From: Streptomyces luteolifulvus
GTDB lineage: Bacteria > Actinomycetota > Actinomycetes > Streptomycetales > Streptomycetaceae
Length of the DNA: 64,000 nucleotides
Reading direction: 5' to 3'
Assembly (NCBI RefSeq): GCF_008806595.1
Contig: NZ_VZRB01000017.1
Location: forward strand, 119,494-183,493
In this document: positions 1 through 7,995 of the stretch, piece after piece
Numbering within the stretch: the first letter of the stretch is position 1
Layout of the letters: each line of letters starts with the position of its first letter
Made by a program: the position numbers and the translations under genes
Notes under the pieces: model-generated
Seen by the model: the letters and a program-made list of their open reading frames with translations, nothing else
Databases searched by the model: none
Told to the model about the DNA's origin: nothing

Positions 1-141
1 CGACCCCACCACGACACAGGACTGACCCGCCCCCCACACAGCCCTCACAAACCACGCCCCACACCGCGCACCGCCCCACACCGCACCGCACCGCAGCACG
101 ACGGCCACCACAGCGCCGACCCCTGCCCCGGCTCCGGCCCC

Positions 142-173
142 GACGCCCCGACGCCCCGACGCCCCGACGCCCC
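142..173. repeat. 8-bp tandem repeat (GACGCCCC x4)
   Basis: Four perfect head-to-tail copies of GACGCCCC end 16 nt before the start codon of the next gene. Bases 1-189 otherwise hold no complete gene. A reading frame entering from the left edge stops at TGA 23-25 and may be the tail of an upstream gene, but too little is present to identify it. Another short repeat run of ACCGC lies near 80-95. Confidence 0.75.
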
Positions 174-189
174 GACGAACGAAGAGCAG

Positions 190-684
190 ATGCAACCCGA
201 CCGTTCCTCCACCACCCGCTTCCCCGTACCCGTCGACGCCGCCCTGCGCGCCGCCGGCTGGCAACCCGGACGCTGGGACATAAGACAAGCCGAGATCTGG
301 GCCGACACCCTGCGCGAACACACCTCACCCGCCGGACACCGGCACACCGTCTTCCCCGCCGCCGTCGAAGCCTGGGCCGAATTCGGCGGACTCCGCATCA
401 CCCCCACCGGCCCCGGCCGCCAGGTCGCCCCCGCCGCCCTCCACCTCGACCCCCTGCACGGCCTCCACCTCGCCCGCACCCTCGGCGACCTCGGCCGCGC
501 CCTCGACACCGAGGTCTGCCCCCTCGGCACCGAAACCGACACCGAGGCCCTCCTCGCCATCGACACCGAAGGCCGCGTCTACGCCCTCGACCACACCGGC
601 GACTGGTACCTCGGCCCCGACATCGACCAAGCCCTCGCCGGACTCGTCGCCGGCACCGAACCTGTACGCCTCACAGCCGACTGA
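190..684 (+). CDS. SUKH-3 domain immunity-type protein
   Basis: A 164-residue cytoplasmic protein. It carries the SUKH-3 signature: an N-terminal AAGWxPGR segment, a central block of Ala/Trp/Glu followed by an FGGL motif (about residues 58-66), and a C-terminal DxxGxVYxLD...WYLG block. SUKH-superfamily proteins are typically immunity partners of secreted polymorphic toxins in Streptomyces, or stand-alone copies in such loci. The toxin is not in the window and would have to lie upstream. The ATG at 190 is used. Family assignment rests on motif pattern; which toxin it neutralises is unknown. Confidence 0.7.
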   Translation: MQPDRSSTTRFPVPVDAALRAAGWQPGRWDIRQAEIWADTLREHTSPAGHRHTVFPAAVEAWAEFGGLRITPTGPGRQVAPAALHLDPLHGLHLARTLGDLGRALDTEVCPLGTETDTEALLAIDTEGRVYALDHTGDWYLGPDIDQALAGLVAGTEPVRLTAD

Positions 685-717
685 ACCAACCGGCAGCGCA
701 CAGACACCACAGGGCGG

Positions 718-2031
718 CTACGACGCCGGAATCACCGCCGACACCCGGAAACCACCTGCATCCGTCGGCCCCGACACGAACACCCCGCCGAGCGCCACGA
801 CCCGCTCCTTCATCCCCAGCAGACCGTTGCCCCCCGACGGCAACCGCGCCGACGAAGCCGATGACACCTCCGGCGGCGGCTCGTTCTCCACCTGCATCGC
901 GATCTCCGACACCCGATGCGCCAACCGCACATACGTCTTCGCCCCCGCCGCATGCTTGTGCACGTTCGTCAGCGCCTCCTGCACCACCCGATACGCGGTC
1001 TGCTCGATCTCCGCCGCATACGCCCGCGCATCCCCCTCCACCGACAGATCCACGACCATCCCCGCGGCCGCCGACTGCCCGATCAACTCGTCCATGTCCG
1101 ACAGACTCGGCCCCTCCGCCTCATCCGCGACCCGCGAAGCAGAAGCCGCGGCCGCCGCCGCAACCCCCACCGCCGCCAACGGCACCGCCGACCGCTCACG
1201 CCGCTCCCGGCCGTCCCCGCTGCGCAGCACCCCCAGCATCTCCCGCAACTCGGTCAACGCCTGCCGCCCCATGTCACCCACCAGCGCGGCGTTCTTCACC
1301 GCCTTCTCCGGATCCTTCCGGGCCACCGCCTGAAGCGCCGCCGCATGCACCACCATCAGGCTCACCCGATGCGCCACCACGTCATGCATCTCCCGCGCGA
1401 TCCGGGTCCGCTCCTCGTTCCGCGCCCACTCCGCCCGCTCCTCCGCGCGCTCGGCCAGCAGCATCAACTCCCGCTCAAGACTGTCCGCCCGCTCCCGCAA
1501 GCTCTCCATCAGCCTCCGCCGGGCCCCCACATACAGCCCCAGCAACAGAGGCGGCGCGGTCATCCCCACCGCGGTCGTGATCGCCGCGAACGGAACGAAC
1601 CAGTCCCCCAGATCCAGCTCCCCCCGCGCCATGTCCTGCCGCACCCGCACGAACATCACGATCAGCATCCCGACCAGCGACATCCCCGCCAGCGACCCGA
1701 TGATCCGACGCGGCAGCTCCGACGCCGCCAGCGTGTACAGACCGACGATGCCCATCAGGTAGCCCATCTGGGCCGGCGTGATGGCGATCGACACCAGCAC
1801 GACCGCTATCGGCCACTTCCGCCGGACGACCAGCACCGAGCCCGCCAGCACACCGAAGACGATCCCCGCGGCGACCGGAATCCCCGCGTCCTCCGCGAAC
1901 CGGATCCCCTCGGCCGCGCACTCCAGTGCGGACACCACCGCCAGGCCGACATCGAGCGCGGCACTGCGCCACCTGTCCCACCACCACGGCCCTCCTGGGG
2001 CCGTGGCGCGCTCTTCCCCCGTCGTGGTCAT
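718..2031 (-). CDS. NarL-type two-component sensor histidine kinase (orphan)
   Basis: A 437-residue membrane sensor kinase. Residues about 25-170 form several hydrophobic segments. A coiled stretch (about 175-205) leads into a HisKA_3 dimerisation domain with phospho-acceptor His216 in REMHDVVAHR. The HATPase domain has the N-box around residues 351-360 (EALTNVHKHA) and a G-box near 400 (GNGLLGM). A GGAGG ribosome-binding site precedes the ATG at 2031. Kinases of this class phosphorylate NarL/FixJ response regulators, but none is adjacent, so it is an orphan here. The response regulators at 15.4 and 20.4 kb are too distant to pair by position. The input signal is unknown. Confidence 0.9.
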   Translation of the reverse strand: MTTTGEERATAPGGPWWWDRWRSAALDVGLAVVSALECAAEGIRFAEDAGIPVAAGIVFGVLAGSVLVVRRKWPIAVVLVSIAITPAQMGYLMGIVGLYTLAASELPRRIIGSLAGMSLVGMLIVMFVRVRQDMARGELDLGDWFVPFAAITTAVGMTAPPLLLGLYVGARRRLMESLRERADSLERELMLLAERAEERAEWARNEERTRIAREMHDVVAHRVSLMVVHAAALQAVARKDPEKAVKNAALVGDMGRQALTELREMLGVLRSGDGRERRERSAVPLAAVGVAAAAAASASRVADEAEGPSLSDMDELIGQSAAAGMVVDLSVEGDARAYAAEIEQTAYRVVQEALTNVHKHAAGAKTYVRLAHRVSEIAMQVENEPPPEVSSASSARLPSGGNGLLGMKERVVALGGVFVSGPTDAGGFRVSAVIPAS

Positions 2032-2192
2032 GCCTCCAGCCTACGGGCGGCGGGCGCCCCTTTTCCGGTGAGTTTCCACGACTGGCCTACACCACAGTGA
2101 GTGACCGAACGACGACGATACCGACCGATATCCCTCGAACTGCTGAATCGCTCACCGTTCGACACCGGAAGCGATGATTCCGCCCGGACGGT

Positions 2193-3056
2193 ATGCCCAT
2201 GGCACATCCACACAGCAAGTACGCGGACTTCGAGGCGCTACGGGAGCGGGCGGTGGCCCTGCGGCGTGGCGGCTACAGCCTGCGGCAGATCCGCGACGAA
2301 CTGAAGATCTTCAACAACGACATCCTCAACCAGCTGGTGAAGGGCGAACCGCCGCCGGAATGGACGAAACGCCCCAACGCGAAGGACGACCTACGAGCGA
2401 AGGCGCGGGAGCTACGCCTCCAGGGCTGGACGTACGACCAGATCGAGGCGGAGCTGGGGTGCTCGCGGAGCTCTGTCTCGCTCTGGGTTCGGGATCTGCC
2501 GAAGCCGGAGCGCACGCGAAGCCGGGAGGAGGCTGCGGCGATCGCCAGGCGCGGCTGGGAAGCGAAACTCCGTATCCGTGACGAGGAGCGGCGGCGCACG
2601 AAAGAGACGGCGAAGGAGGCGATCGGCGGCTTGTCGCCTCGCGAGCTGTTCCTGGTAGGCGTAGGCCTCTACTGGGCCGAGGGCAGCAAGGACAAGCCGT
2701 ACGACCGCCGCGAGAGCGTCACGTTCGTCAACAGCGATCCAGGCGTGATCAAGGTCTTCCTCGCCTGGCTCGAGCTGCTCGAAGTCGAGCGAGAACGCCT
2801 CCGCTTCAGCGTCATGATCCACGAGAACGCCGACGTAGCAGGCGCCGAACGGTACTGGGCCGACCTCGTTCGCGCCGACCACGCCTCGTTCAACAAGACG
2901 ACTCTCAAGAAGCACAACCCCAAGACCGTTCGCAAGAACGTCGGTGACACCTACCGAGGCTGCCTAGTGATCAAAGTCCTGAAGGGCGCCGACTTGTACC
3001 GTCGCATCGAGGGCTCCTGGTACGGCATAGTGTTGGGTGCTGACTCGGCGATCTAA
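2193..3056 (+). CDS. HTH protein with LAGLIDADG-like domain, next to tRNA-Gln
   Basis: A 287-residue protein of a widespread but uncharacterised actinobacterial family. Residues 12-50 and 70-102 hold two helix-turn-helix-like repeats; the second contains GWTYDQIEAELGCSRSSVSLW. A basic helical linker follows. The C-terminal half begins with LFLVGVGLYWAEGSK (about 150-165) and then a VTFVNSDPGVIKVFLAWL segment. The pattern of a Gly-rich acidic helix followed by strand, Asn-Ser and helix resembles LAGLIDADG homing-endonuclease cores. I infer a DNA-binding or former selfish role; no function is proven. By eye the gene is less GC-rich than its neighbours. It ends 27 nt before the tRNA. ATG 2199 is an equally possible start. 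Confidence 0.6.
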   Translation: MPMAHPHSKYADFEALRERAVALRRGGYSLRQIRDELKIFNNDILNQLVKGEPPPEWTKRPNAKDDLRAKARELRLQGWTYDQIEAELGCSRSSVSLWVRDLPKPERTRSREEAAAIARRGWEAKLRIRDEERRRTKETAKEAIGGLSPRELFLVGVGLYWAEGSKDKPYDRRESVTFVNSDPGVIKVFLAWLELLEVERERLRFSVMIHENADVAGAERYWADLVRADHASFNKTTLKKHNPKTVRKNVGDTYRGCLVIKVLKGADLYRRIEGSWYGIVLGADSAI

Positions 3057-3083
3057 CCGAATGTCCGGTTTAGTCGAGTTTCA

Positions 3084-3156
3084 TCCCCCATGGTGTAATC
3101 AGGCAGCACTGAGGGTTTTGGTCCCTTAAGTTCAGGTTCAAATCCTGATGGGGGAG
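3084..3156 (+). tRNA. tRNA-Gln (TTG anticodon)
   Basis: A full cloverleaf can be drawn. The acceptor stem TCCCCCA (3084-3090) pairs with TGGGGGA (3149-3155), with discriminator G 3156. The D-arm contains AATCAGGCAG. The anticodon stem GAGGG/CCCTT (3111-3115/3123-3127) encloses loop TTTTGGT with anticodon TTG at 3118-3120. The T-arm contains GGTTCAAATCC. It decodes CAA. The 3' CCA is not encoded. It lies between the HTH/LAGLIDADG-like gene and glmU. Confidence 0.93.
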
Positions 3157-3274
3157 CTGCTTGCATCTGGGCCCTGACACCGTCGTCAGGGCCCACTCTC
3201 ATGTCCCCCCCCGAAACGCCCCGGTATCCTGCGGATGTCCACCCCCACCCCTCCACAGCCGAAGGGCAAACCCC

Positions 3275-4723
3275 GTGAGCGCCATTCGCCCGGCAGCCGT
3301 CGTCGTTCTTGCAGCGGGTGAGGGCACCCGTATGAAGTCGGCCACACCGAAGGTCCTGCATGAGATCTGTGGCCGTTCCCTGGTGGGTCACGTGCTGGCC
3401 GCCGCGCGTGAGTTGGAGCCGGAGCATCTCGTCGTCGTGGTGGGTCACGCCCGTGAGAAGGTCACCGCGCATCTGACGGAGATCGACCCGCAGGTCCGTA
3501 CCGCCGTGCAGGCGCAGCAGAACGGGACGGGGCATGCCGTACGGATGGCCCTGGAGGAGCTGGGCGGGTCGGTCGACGGGACGGTCGTGGTGGTGTGCGG
3601 TGACACCCCGCTGCTGAGCGGTGGGACGCTGCGTGCGCTCGCTGCGACGCATTCCGCCGACGGCAACGCGGTGACGGTGCTGGCTGCGGAGGTGCCGGAT
3701 GCGACGGGGTACGGCCGTATCGTGCGGGACGGTTTGTCGGGGGCGGTGACCGCGATCGTGGAGCACAAGGACGCCTCCGAGTCGCAGCGCGCGATCCGTG
3801 AGATCAATTCCGGGGTCTTCGCGTTCGACGGTCAGTTGCTCGCCGATGCGCTGGGCAAGGTGCGGACGGACAACAGTCAGGGCGAGGAGTACCTGACGGA
3901 CGTGCTCGGGATTCTGCGGGAGGCCGGTCACCGTGTCGGTGCGTCGGTGGCGGCGGATCATCGTGAGATCGCGGGGATCAACAACCGTGTGCAGTTGTCG
4001 GAGGCTCGTCGGATTCTCAATGACCGTCTGCTGACCGCGGCGATGCTCGCCGGGGTGACGGTGGTGGACCCGGCGACGACGTGGGTGGATGTGACGGTGA
4101 CGTTCGAGCAGGACGTGGTCGTTCACCCGGGGACGCAGTTGCATGGTTCGACGCATCTCGCCGAGGGGTGCGAGGTGGGTCCGAACAGCCGGCTGAGGGA
4201 CACGAGCGTGGGTGCGGGGGCGCGGGTCGACAACACGGTGTCGAACGGGGCGGTGGTCGGTCCGCAGGCGAGCGTGGGGCCGTATGCCTATCTGCGGCCG
4301 GGTACGCGGCTGGGGCTGAAGTCGAAGGTCGGTACGTATGTGGAGACGAAGAACTCGTCGATCGGTGAAGGGACGAAGGTTCCGCATCTGTCGTACGTCG
4401 GGGACGCGACGATCGGTGAGTACACGAACATCGGTGCCGCGAGTGTGTTTGTGAACTACGACGGGGAGAGCAAGCACCACACCACCGTCGGTTCGCACTG
4501 CAAGACGGGTTCGGACAACATGTTTGTGGCTCCGGTCACGGTGGGGGACGGCGCGTACACCGCCGCGGGGTCCGTGATCACGAAGGATGTGCCGCCCGGT
4601 TCGCTGGCTGTGGCCCGTGGTCAGCAGCGGAATATCGAGGGCTGGGTGGCTCGTAAGCGTCCGGGGAGTGCTTCGGCGAAGGCGGCCGAGGCGGCTTCTC
4701 GGAGGTCGGAAGGCGAAGGCTGA
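3275..4723 (+). CDS. glmU: bifunctional GlmU: N-acetylglucosamine-1-phosphate uridylyltransferase / glucosamine-1-phosphate acetyltransferase
   Basis: Makes UDP-GlcNAc for peptidoglycan in two steps: acetylation of glucosamine-1-phosphate by the C-terminal domain, then uridylyl transfer by the N-terminal domain. The nucleotide-binding signature LAAGEGTRMKSATPK lies at residues 12-26. The C-terminal half is a left-handed beta-helix of hexapeptide repeats with the conserved segments RPGTRLGLKSKVGTYVETKN and SYVGDATIGEYTNIGA. The chosen GTG at 3275 has a GAAGGG ribosome-binding site 8 nt upstream and gives 482 residues, normal for the family. The frame stays open further upstream but would run into the tRNA. 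It is followed by prs, which supplies PRPP. Confidence 0.97.
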   Translation: MSAIRPAAVVVLAAGEGTRMKSATPKVLHEICGRSLVGHVLAAARELEPEHLVVVVGHAREKVTAHLTEIDPQVRTAVQAQQNGTGHAVRMALEELGGSVDGTVVVVCGDTPLLSGGTLRALAATHSADGNAVTVLAAEVPDATGYGRIVRDGLSGAVTAIVEHKDASESQRAIREINSGVFAFDGQLLADALGKVRTDNSQGEEYLTDVLGILREAGHRVGASVAADHREIAGINNRVQLSEARRILNDRLLTAAMLAGVTVVDPATTWVDVTVTFEQDVVVHPGTQLHGSTHLAEGCEVGPNSRLRDTSVGAGARVDNTVSNGAVVGPQASVGPYAYLRPGTRLGLKSKVGTYVETKNSSIGEGTKVPHLSYVGDATIGEYTNIGAASVFVNYDGESKHHTTVGSHCKTGSDNMFVAPVTVGDGAYTAAGSVITKDVPPGSLAVARGQQRNIEGWVARKRPGSASAKAAEAASRRSEGEG

Positions 4724-4783
4724 CCGGAAACAGGTGCGTCCGGGACGGCGTACCGTGATAAGTGCACATCGCATCGCACCCCC

Positions 4784-4858
4784 CAGCTGAGACGGCATGT
4801 CGCGCCGCGTGGTGACGACGTCCGTCTCGGCATCCAGCTGAGACACCTCTGAGGAGAC
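4784..4858 (+). promoter_or_regulatory. structured prs leader with competing GAGAC/GTCTC pairings
   Basis: The 141-nt glmU-prs spacer holds a 10-bp direct repeat CAGCTGAGAC (4784-4793 and 4835-4844). A third GAGAC (4854-4858) overlaps the GAGGAG ribosome-binding site of prs. A single GTCTC (4824-4828, within CCGTCTC that also matches GAGACGG at 4789-4795) can pair with any one of them. Pairing with the third copy would hide the ribosome-binding site. This is a mutually exclusive arrangement seen in the sequence; a regulatory role is inference. Confidence 0.4.
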
Positions 4859-4864
4859 AGTGCT

Positions 4865-5839
4865 GTGACCGGGATCAAGACGACCGGCGAGAAGAAGTTG
4901 ATGTTCTTCTCCGGCCGCGCCCACCCCGAGCTTGCCGAGGAGGTCGCCCACCAGCTGGGTGTCGGGGTCGTCCCGACGAAGGCCTTCGACTTCGCGAATG
5001 GCGAGATCTATGTTCGGTACCAGGAGTCGGCGCGTGGTGCGGACTGCTTCCTGATCCAGAGCCACACGGCTCCGATCAATAAGTGGATCATGGAGCAGTT
5101 GATCATGATCGACGCGTTGAAGCGTGCGTCGGCCCGTTCCATCACGGTCATCGTGCCGTTCTACGGTTACGCGCGGCAGGACAAGAAGCACCGCGGTCGT
5201 GAACCGATTTCGGCGCGTCTGATCGCGGACCTGATGAAGACGGCGGGTGCGGACCGGATCCTGACGGTGGATCTGCACACGGACCAGATCCAGGGTTTCT
5301 TCGACGGTCCGGTGGATCACCTCTTCGCGCTGCCGCTGCTGGCGGACTATGTGGGCAGCAAGGTGGACAGCTCGAAGCTGACGGTGGTGTCTCCGGACGC
5401 CGGCCGGGTGCGGGTCGCGGACCGCTGGTGCGACCGGCTGGGTGCGCCGCTGGCGATCGTGCACAAGCGGCGTGACAAGGACGTGGCGAACCAGGTGACG
5501 GTCCACGAGGTCGTGGGTGAGGTCCGGGGCCGGGTGTGTGTCCTGGTGGACGACATGATCGACACGGGTGGGACGATCTGTGCGGCGGCGGACGCGCTGT
5601 TCTCGCACGGTGCGGAGGACGTCATCGTGACGGCGACGCACGGTGTGCTGTCGGGTCCCGCGGCGGATCGTCTGAAGAACTCGAAGGTCAGTGAGTTCGT
5701 GTTCACGAACACGCTGCCGACTCCGGGTGAGCTGGAGCTGGACAAGATCACGGTGCTGTCGATCGCGCCGACGATCGCGAGCGCGGTGCGTGAGGTGTTC
5801 GAGGACGGTTCGGTGACGAGCCTGTTCGACGAGCAGTAA
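4865..5839 (+). CDS. prs: ribose-phosphate pyrophosphokinase
   Basis: Makes phosphoribosyl pyrophosphate from ribose-5-phosphate and ATP for nucleotide, His and Trp synthesis. The 324-residue protein has the catalytic flexible-loop block with PFYGYARQDKKHRGREPISA (about 98-117), the metal-binding DLHTDQIQGFF (136-146), and the PRPP loop VLVDDMIDTGG (226-236). The GTG at 4865 is preceded by a strong GAGGAG at 4851-4856. It is probably cotranscribed with glmU and may be modulated by the structured leader described separately. A large hairpin follows the stop codon. Confidence 0.97.
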   Translation: MTGIKTTGEKKLMFFSGRAHPELAEEVAHQLGVGVVPTKAFDFANGEIYVRYQESARGADCFLIQSHTAPINKWIMEQLIMIDALKRASARSITVIVPFYGYARQDKKHRGREPISARLIADLMKTAGADRILTVDLHTDQIQGFFDGPVDHLFALPLLADYVGSKVDSSKLTVVSPDAGRVRVADRWCDRLGAPLAIVHKRRDKDVANQVTVHEVVGEVRGRVCVLVDDMIDTGGTICAAADALFSHGAEDVIVTATHGVLSGPAADRLKNSKVSEFVFTNTLPTPGELELDKITVLSIAPTIASAVREVFEDGSVTSLFDEQ

Positions 5840-5863
5840 CGGTCACGCAAGATCGATTTCGGT

Positions 5864-5916
5864 TACGGCCTCCCTTCCGAGTACGCTGGTGCGGTTGCTC
5901 GGCGAGGGAGGCCGTA
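5864..5916. terminator. 12-bp stem-loop between prs and rplY
   Basis: TACGGCCTCCCT (5864-5875) is perfectly complementary to AGGGAGGCCGTA (5905-5916). An inner pair CCGAG/CTCGG (5877-5881/5898-5902) extends the stem. It starts 24 nt after the prs stop codon. There is no T-run, so it may be an actinobacterial-type terminator or a structured rplY leader. The remaining stretch to the rplY ribosome-binding site (5917-6015) shows nothing else definite. Confidence 0.55.
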
Positions 5917-6026
5917 CCGCTTCGCAGGAAGCTTGTACGGCGGTCCGTAATCGACGCGCTCTTCGTAGCAGGCCGTTCGTGTGGCCGGGTGACCACGTTC
6001 CCCTACGTCTACGAGGAGTGAAGAGC

Positions 6027-6632
6027 ATGTCCGAGGTGAAGATCGCCGCCGAGACCCGTAGCGAGTTCGGCAAGGGTGCGGCCCGTCGTATCCGCCGTGA
6101 CAGCAAGGTTCCCGGTGTGCTGTACGGCCACGGTTCGGACCCGATCCACCTGACGCTGCCGGGCCACGACCTGCTGCTGGCGCTGCGTACGCCGAACGTC
6201 CTGATCTCCCTGGACATCGACGGCAAGACCAGCGAGCTGGCGATCCCGAAGTCGGTGCAGCGTGACCCGATCAAGGGCTTCCTGGCGCATGTGGACCTGC
6301 TGCTGGTCAAGCGCGGCGAGAAGGTCACGGTCGAGATCCCGGTCAACGCCGAGGGCGAGCTGGCCCCGGGCGGCAACCTGCTGGAGCACGTGCTGAACGC
6401 GCTGCCGGTCGACGCCGAGGCCACGCACATCCCCGAGGGTGTCACGGTGTCGGTGGAGGGCCTGGAGGCCGGTGCCTCGGTTCTGGCCAAGGACATCACA
6501 CTGCCGAACGGTGTGACGCTCGCCGTGGACGAGGACGCCGTCGTTCTTCAGGTGCTGGCTGCGCAGGCGGAGGAGGCTCCGGAGGCCGAGGAGGCCGCCG
6601 AGGGCGAAGAGGCCGCCGTCGCCGAGGCCTGA
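6027..6632 (+). CDS. rplY: 50S ribosomal protein L25 / general stress protein Ctc
   Basis: Binds 5S rRNA in the large ribosomal subunit. The N-terminal L25 domain covers residues 1-95 (SEVKIAAETRSEFGKGAARR at the start, then VPGVLYGHG). It is followed by the TL5/Ctc-type C-terminal beta domain with VTVEIPVNAEGE. The tail is rich in Glu and Ala, as usual in actinobacterial versions. The ATG at 6027 follows GAGGAGTGAAGAGC. At 201 residues it is the long, two-domain Ctc form. pth lies directly downstream, a common pairing. Confidence 0.95.
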   Translation: MSEVKIAAETRSEFGKGAARRIRRDSKVPGVLYGHGSDPIHLTLPGHDLLLALRTPNVLISLDIDGKTSELAIPKSVQRDPIKGFLAHVDLLLVKRGEKVTVEIPVNAEGELAPGGNLLEHVLNALPVDAEATHIPEGVTVSVEGLEAGASVLAKDITLPNGVTLAVDEDAVVLQVLAAQAEEAPEAEEAAEGEEAAVAEA

Positions 6633-6708
6633 TCCTCACCGTCGTCGTTTTTGTCAGCCGCTGTTCCCGTGGGGGGCAGCGGCTGGCGCGTATCAAGGAG
6701 ACATGGAC

Positions 6709-7305
6709 GTGACGACCGATGCCAACGCGCCCTGGCTGATCGTGGGGCTGGGCAATCCGGGGCCCGAGTACGCGGGCAACCGGCACAATGTCGGCTTCAT
6801 GGTGGCCGATCTGCTGGCGGAGCGGATCGGGGGCAGGTTCAAGCGGGCCGGGAAGGCGCAGGCGCAGGTCGTGGAGGGGCGGATCGGTCCGCCCGGACCG
6901 GGGAACCGGCGGGTGGTGCTGGCGAAGCCGATGTCGTACATGAACCTGTCGGGCGGGCCGGTGAACGCGCTGCGGGACTTTTACAAGGTGCCGGTGGCGA
7001 ACATCGTGGCGGTGCATGACGAGCTGGACATCGACTACGGGGTGCTGCGTCTGAAGCTGGGGGGCGGGGACAACGGGCACAACGGTCTGAAGTCGATGAC
7101 GAAGGCGATGGGGTCGGACTATCACCGGGTGCGGTTCGGGATCGGGCGGCCGCCGGGTCGTATGCCGGTCGCGGATTTCGTGCTGAAGGACTTCTCGTCG
7201 GCGGAGCGCAAGGAGCTGGACTACTTCGTGGACCGGGCGGCCGACGCGGTGGAGTGTCTGGTGATCGACGGGCTGGAGCGGGCGCAGGGCACGTACAACT
7301 CCTGA
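6709..7305 (+). CDS. pth: peptidyl-tRNA hydrolase
   Basis: Releases tRNA from peptidyl-tRNAs that dropped off the ribosome. The family core LIVGLGNPGPEYAGNRHNVGF near the N-terminus includes the catalytic His of RHNVGF. Further conserved blocks are LAKPMSYMNLSG, VHDELD and GGGDNGHNGLKS. AAGGAG at 6695-6700 lies only 2 nt before the ATG at 6703 but 8 nt before the GTG at 6709, so the GTG is preferred (198 residues; MTTDANAP start). The gene follows rplY after about 75 nt and they are probably cotranscribed. Confidence 0.95.
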   Translation: MTTDANAPWLIVGLGNPGPEYAGNRHNVGFMVADLLAERIGGRFKRAGKAQAQVVEGRIGPPGPGNRRVVLAKPMSYMNLSGGPVNALRDFYKVPVANIVAVHDELDIDYGVLRLKLGGGDNGHNGLKSMTKAMGSDYHRVRFGIGRPPGRMPVADFVLKDFSSAERKELDYFVDRAADAVECLVIDGLERAQGTYNS

Positions 7306-7369
7306 CTTGTCCGGCCATGGGGCTTCCCGGAGTTGACCGGGTGCAGCGGCGTGGCCAAGGATCGCCGCC

Positions 7370-7858
7370 ATGCCTACTGCGGTGTCTTCCAGTCAGGGCG
7401 CGCACGCCGTGCTGCGGTTCGGGCGGGTGGCGGCGATGGGTACGGTCGCCGTGCTGATCCTGATCGCGGGGGTGTGGGGGTCCTGGGGGACGGCGCAGCA
7501 CGTGATGCTGACCAAGGGCCGGGAGAGCGGGACGATCGCGGTGACGCGGTGCGGCGAGGACACGTGTTCCGGTCCGTTCACTCCGGTGTCCTCGGGTGCT
7601 CAGCCCCGGGATCGGGTCGTGATCGAGAAGACGGTCGCGGTGAAGAAGGGGCAGACGTACACGGTCGTGGTGAAGCCGGGCAGCGACGATGTGGTCCGCT
7701 CGGGTCCGGCCGGGGTGCTGTATGCGTGGGTGCCGATGGGCGGTGCCCTGTTGCTGGCTTCGGTGGTCGTCGCGGGCGGGTTGCGGCGGACGCGGGTCGC
7801 GTGGGTGATGGCGGGGTCCGGGGCCCTGTTGCTCACGACTGCTTTTGCGGTGCTGTGA
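7370..7858 (+). CDS. small membrane protein of unknown function
   Basis: A 162-residue protein I cannot assign to a family. A hydrophobic segment spans about residues 22-42. It is followed by an extracytoplasmic stretch of about 75 residues containing two Cys close together (CGEDTC), and then two more hydrophobic segments (about 116-136 and 144-162). This predicts three membrane spans with an exported loop between spans 1 and 2. It sits between pth and a cell-wall-anchored protein on the same strand. The ATG at 7370 is used; the upstream start is otherwise unmarked. A large inverted repeat begins at the stop codon. Confidence 0.65.
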   Translation: MPTAVSSSQGAHAVLRFGRVAAMGTVAVLILIAGVWGSWGTAQHVMLTKGRESGTIAVTRCGEDTCSGPFTPVSSGAQPRDRVVIEKTVAVKKGQTYTVVVKPGSDDVVRSGPAGVLYAWVPMGGALLLASVVVAGGLRRTRVAWVMAGSGALLLTTAFAVL

Positions 7859-7934
7859 CCCTGGTTGGCCGGATTCCCCGGCTCTGCGGAGTCTGTTTGT
7901 TCCCTGTTCGTGATTGACGGGGGGCCAACCAGGG
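7859..7934. terminator. long inverted repeat downstream of the membrane-protein gene
   Basis: CCCTGGTTGGCC (7859-7870) and GGCCAACCAGGG (7923-7934) are perfect 12-bp complements directly after the TGA stop at 7856-7858. The 52-nt loop is large, so a simple intrinsic terminator is uncertain. It separates this gene from the LAETG protein gene. Confidence 0.45.
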
Positions 7935-7995
7935 CTGGAGGCTGTGCCTCACCCTCCACAGCTTCCCTTTTCGCATCTCGAAGATGGACTGCCCC

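Noticed and set aside
3084..3156. tRNA-Gln as integration site of a mobile element
   Set aside because: No integrase or direct repeat of the tRNA 3' end is visible on either side; flanking glmU is in its normal place.
3053..5641. 862-residue open frame on the minus strand
   Set aside because: Antisense to glmU and prs, which have full family motifs; composition is Arg/His-rich as expected of a GC-driven shadow frame.
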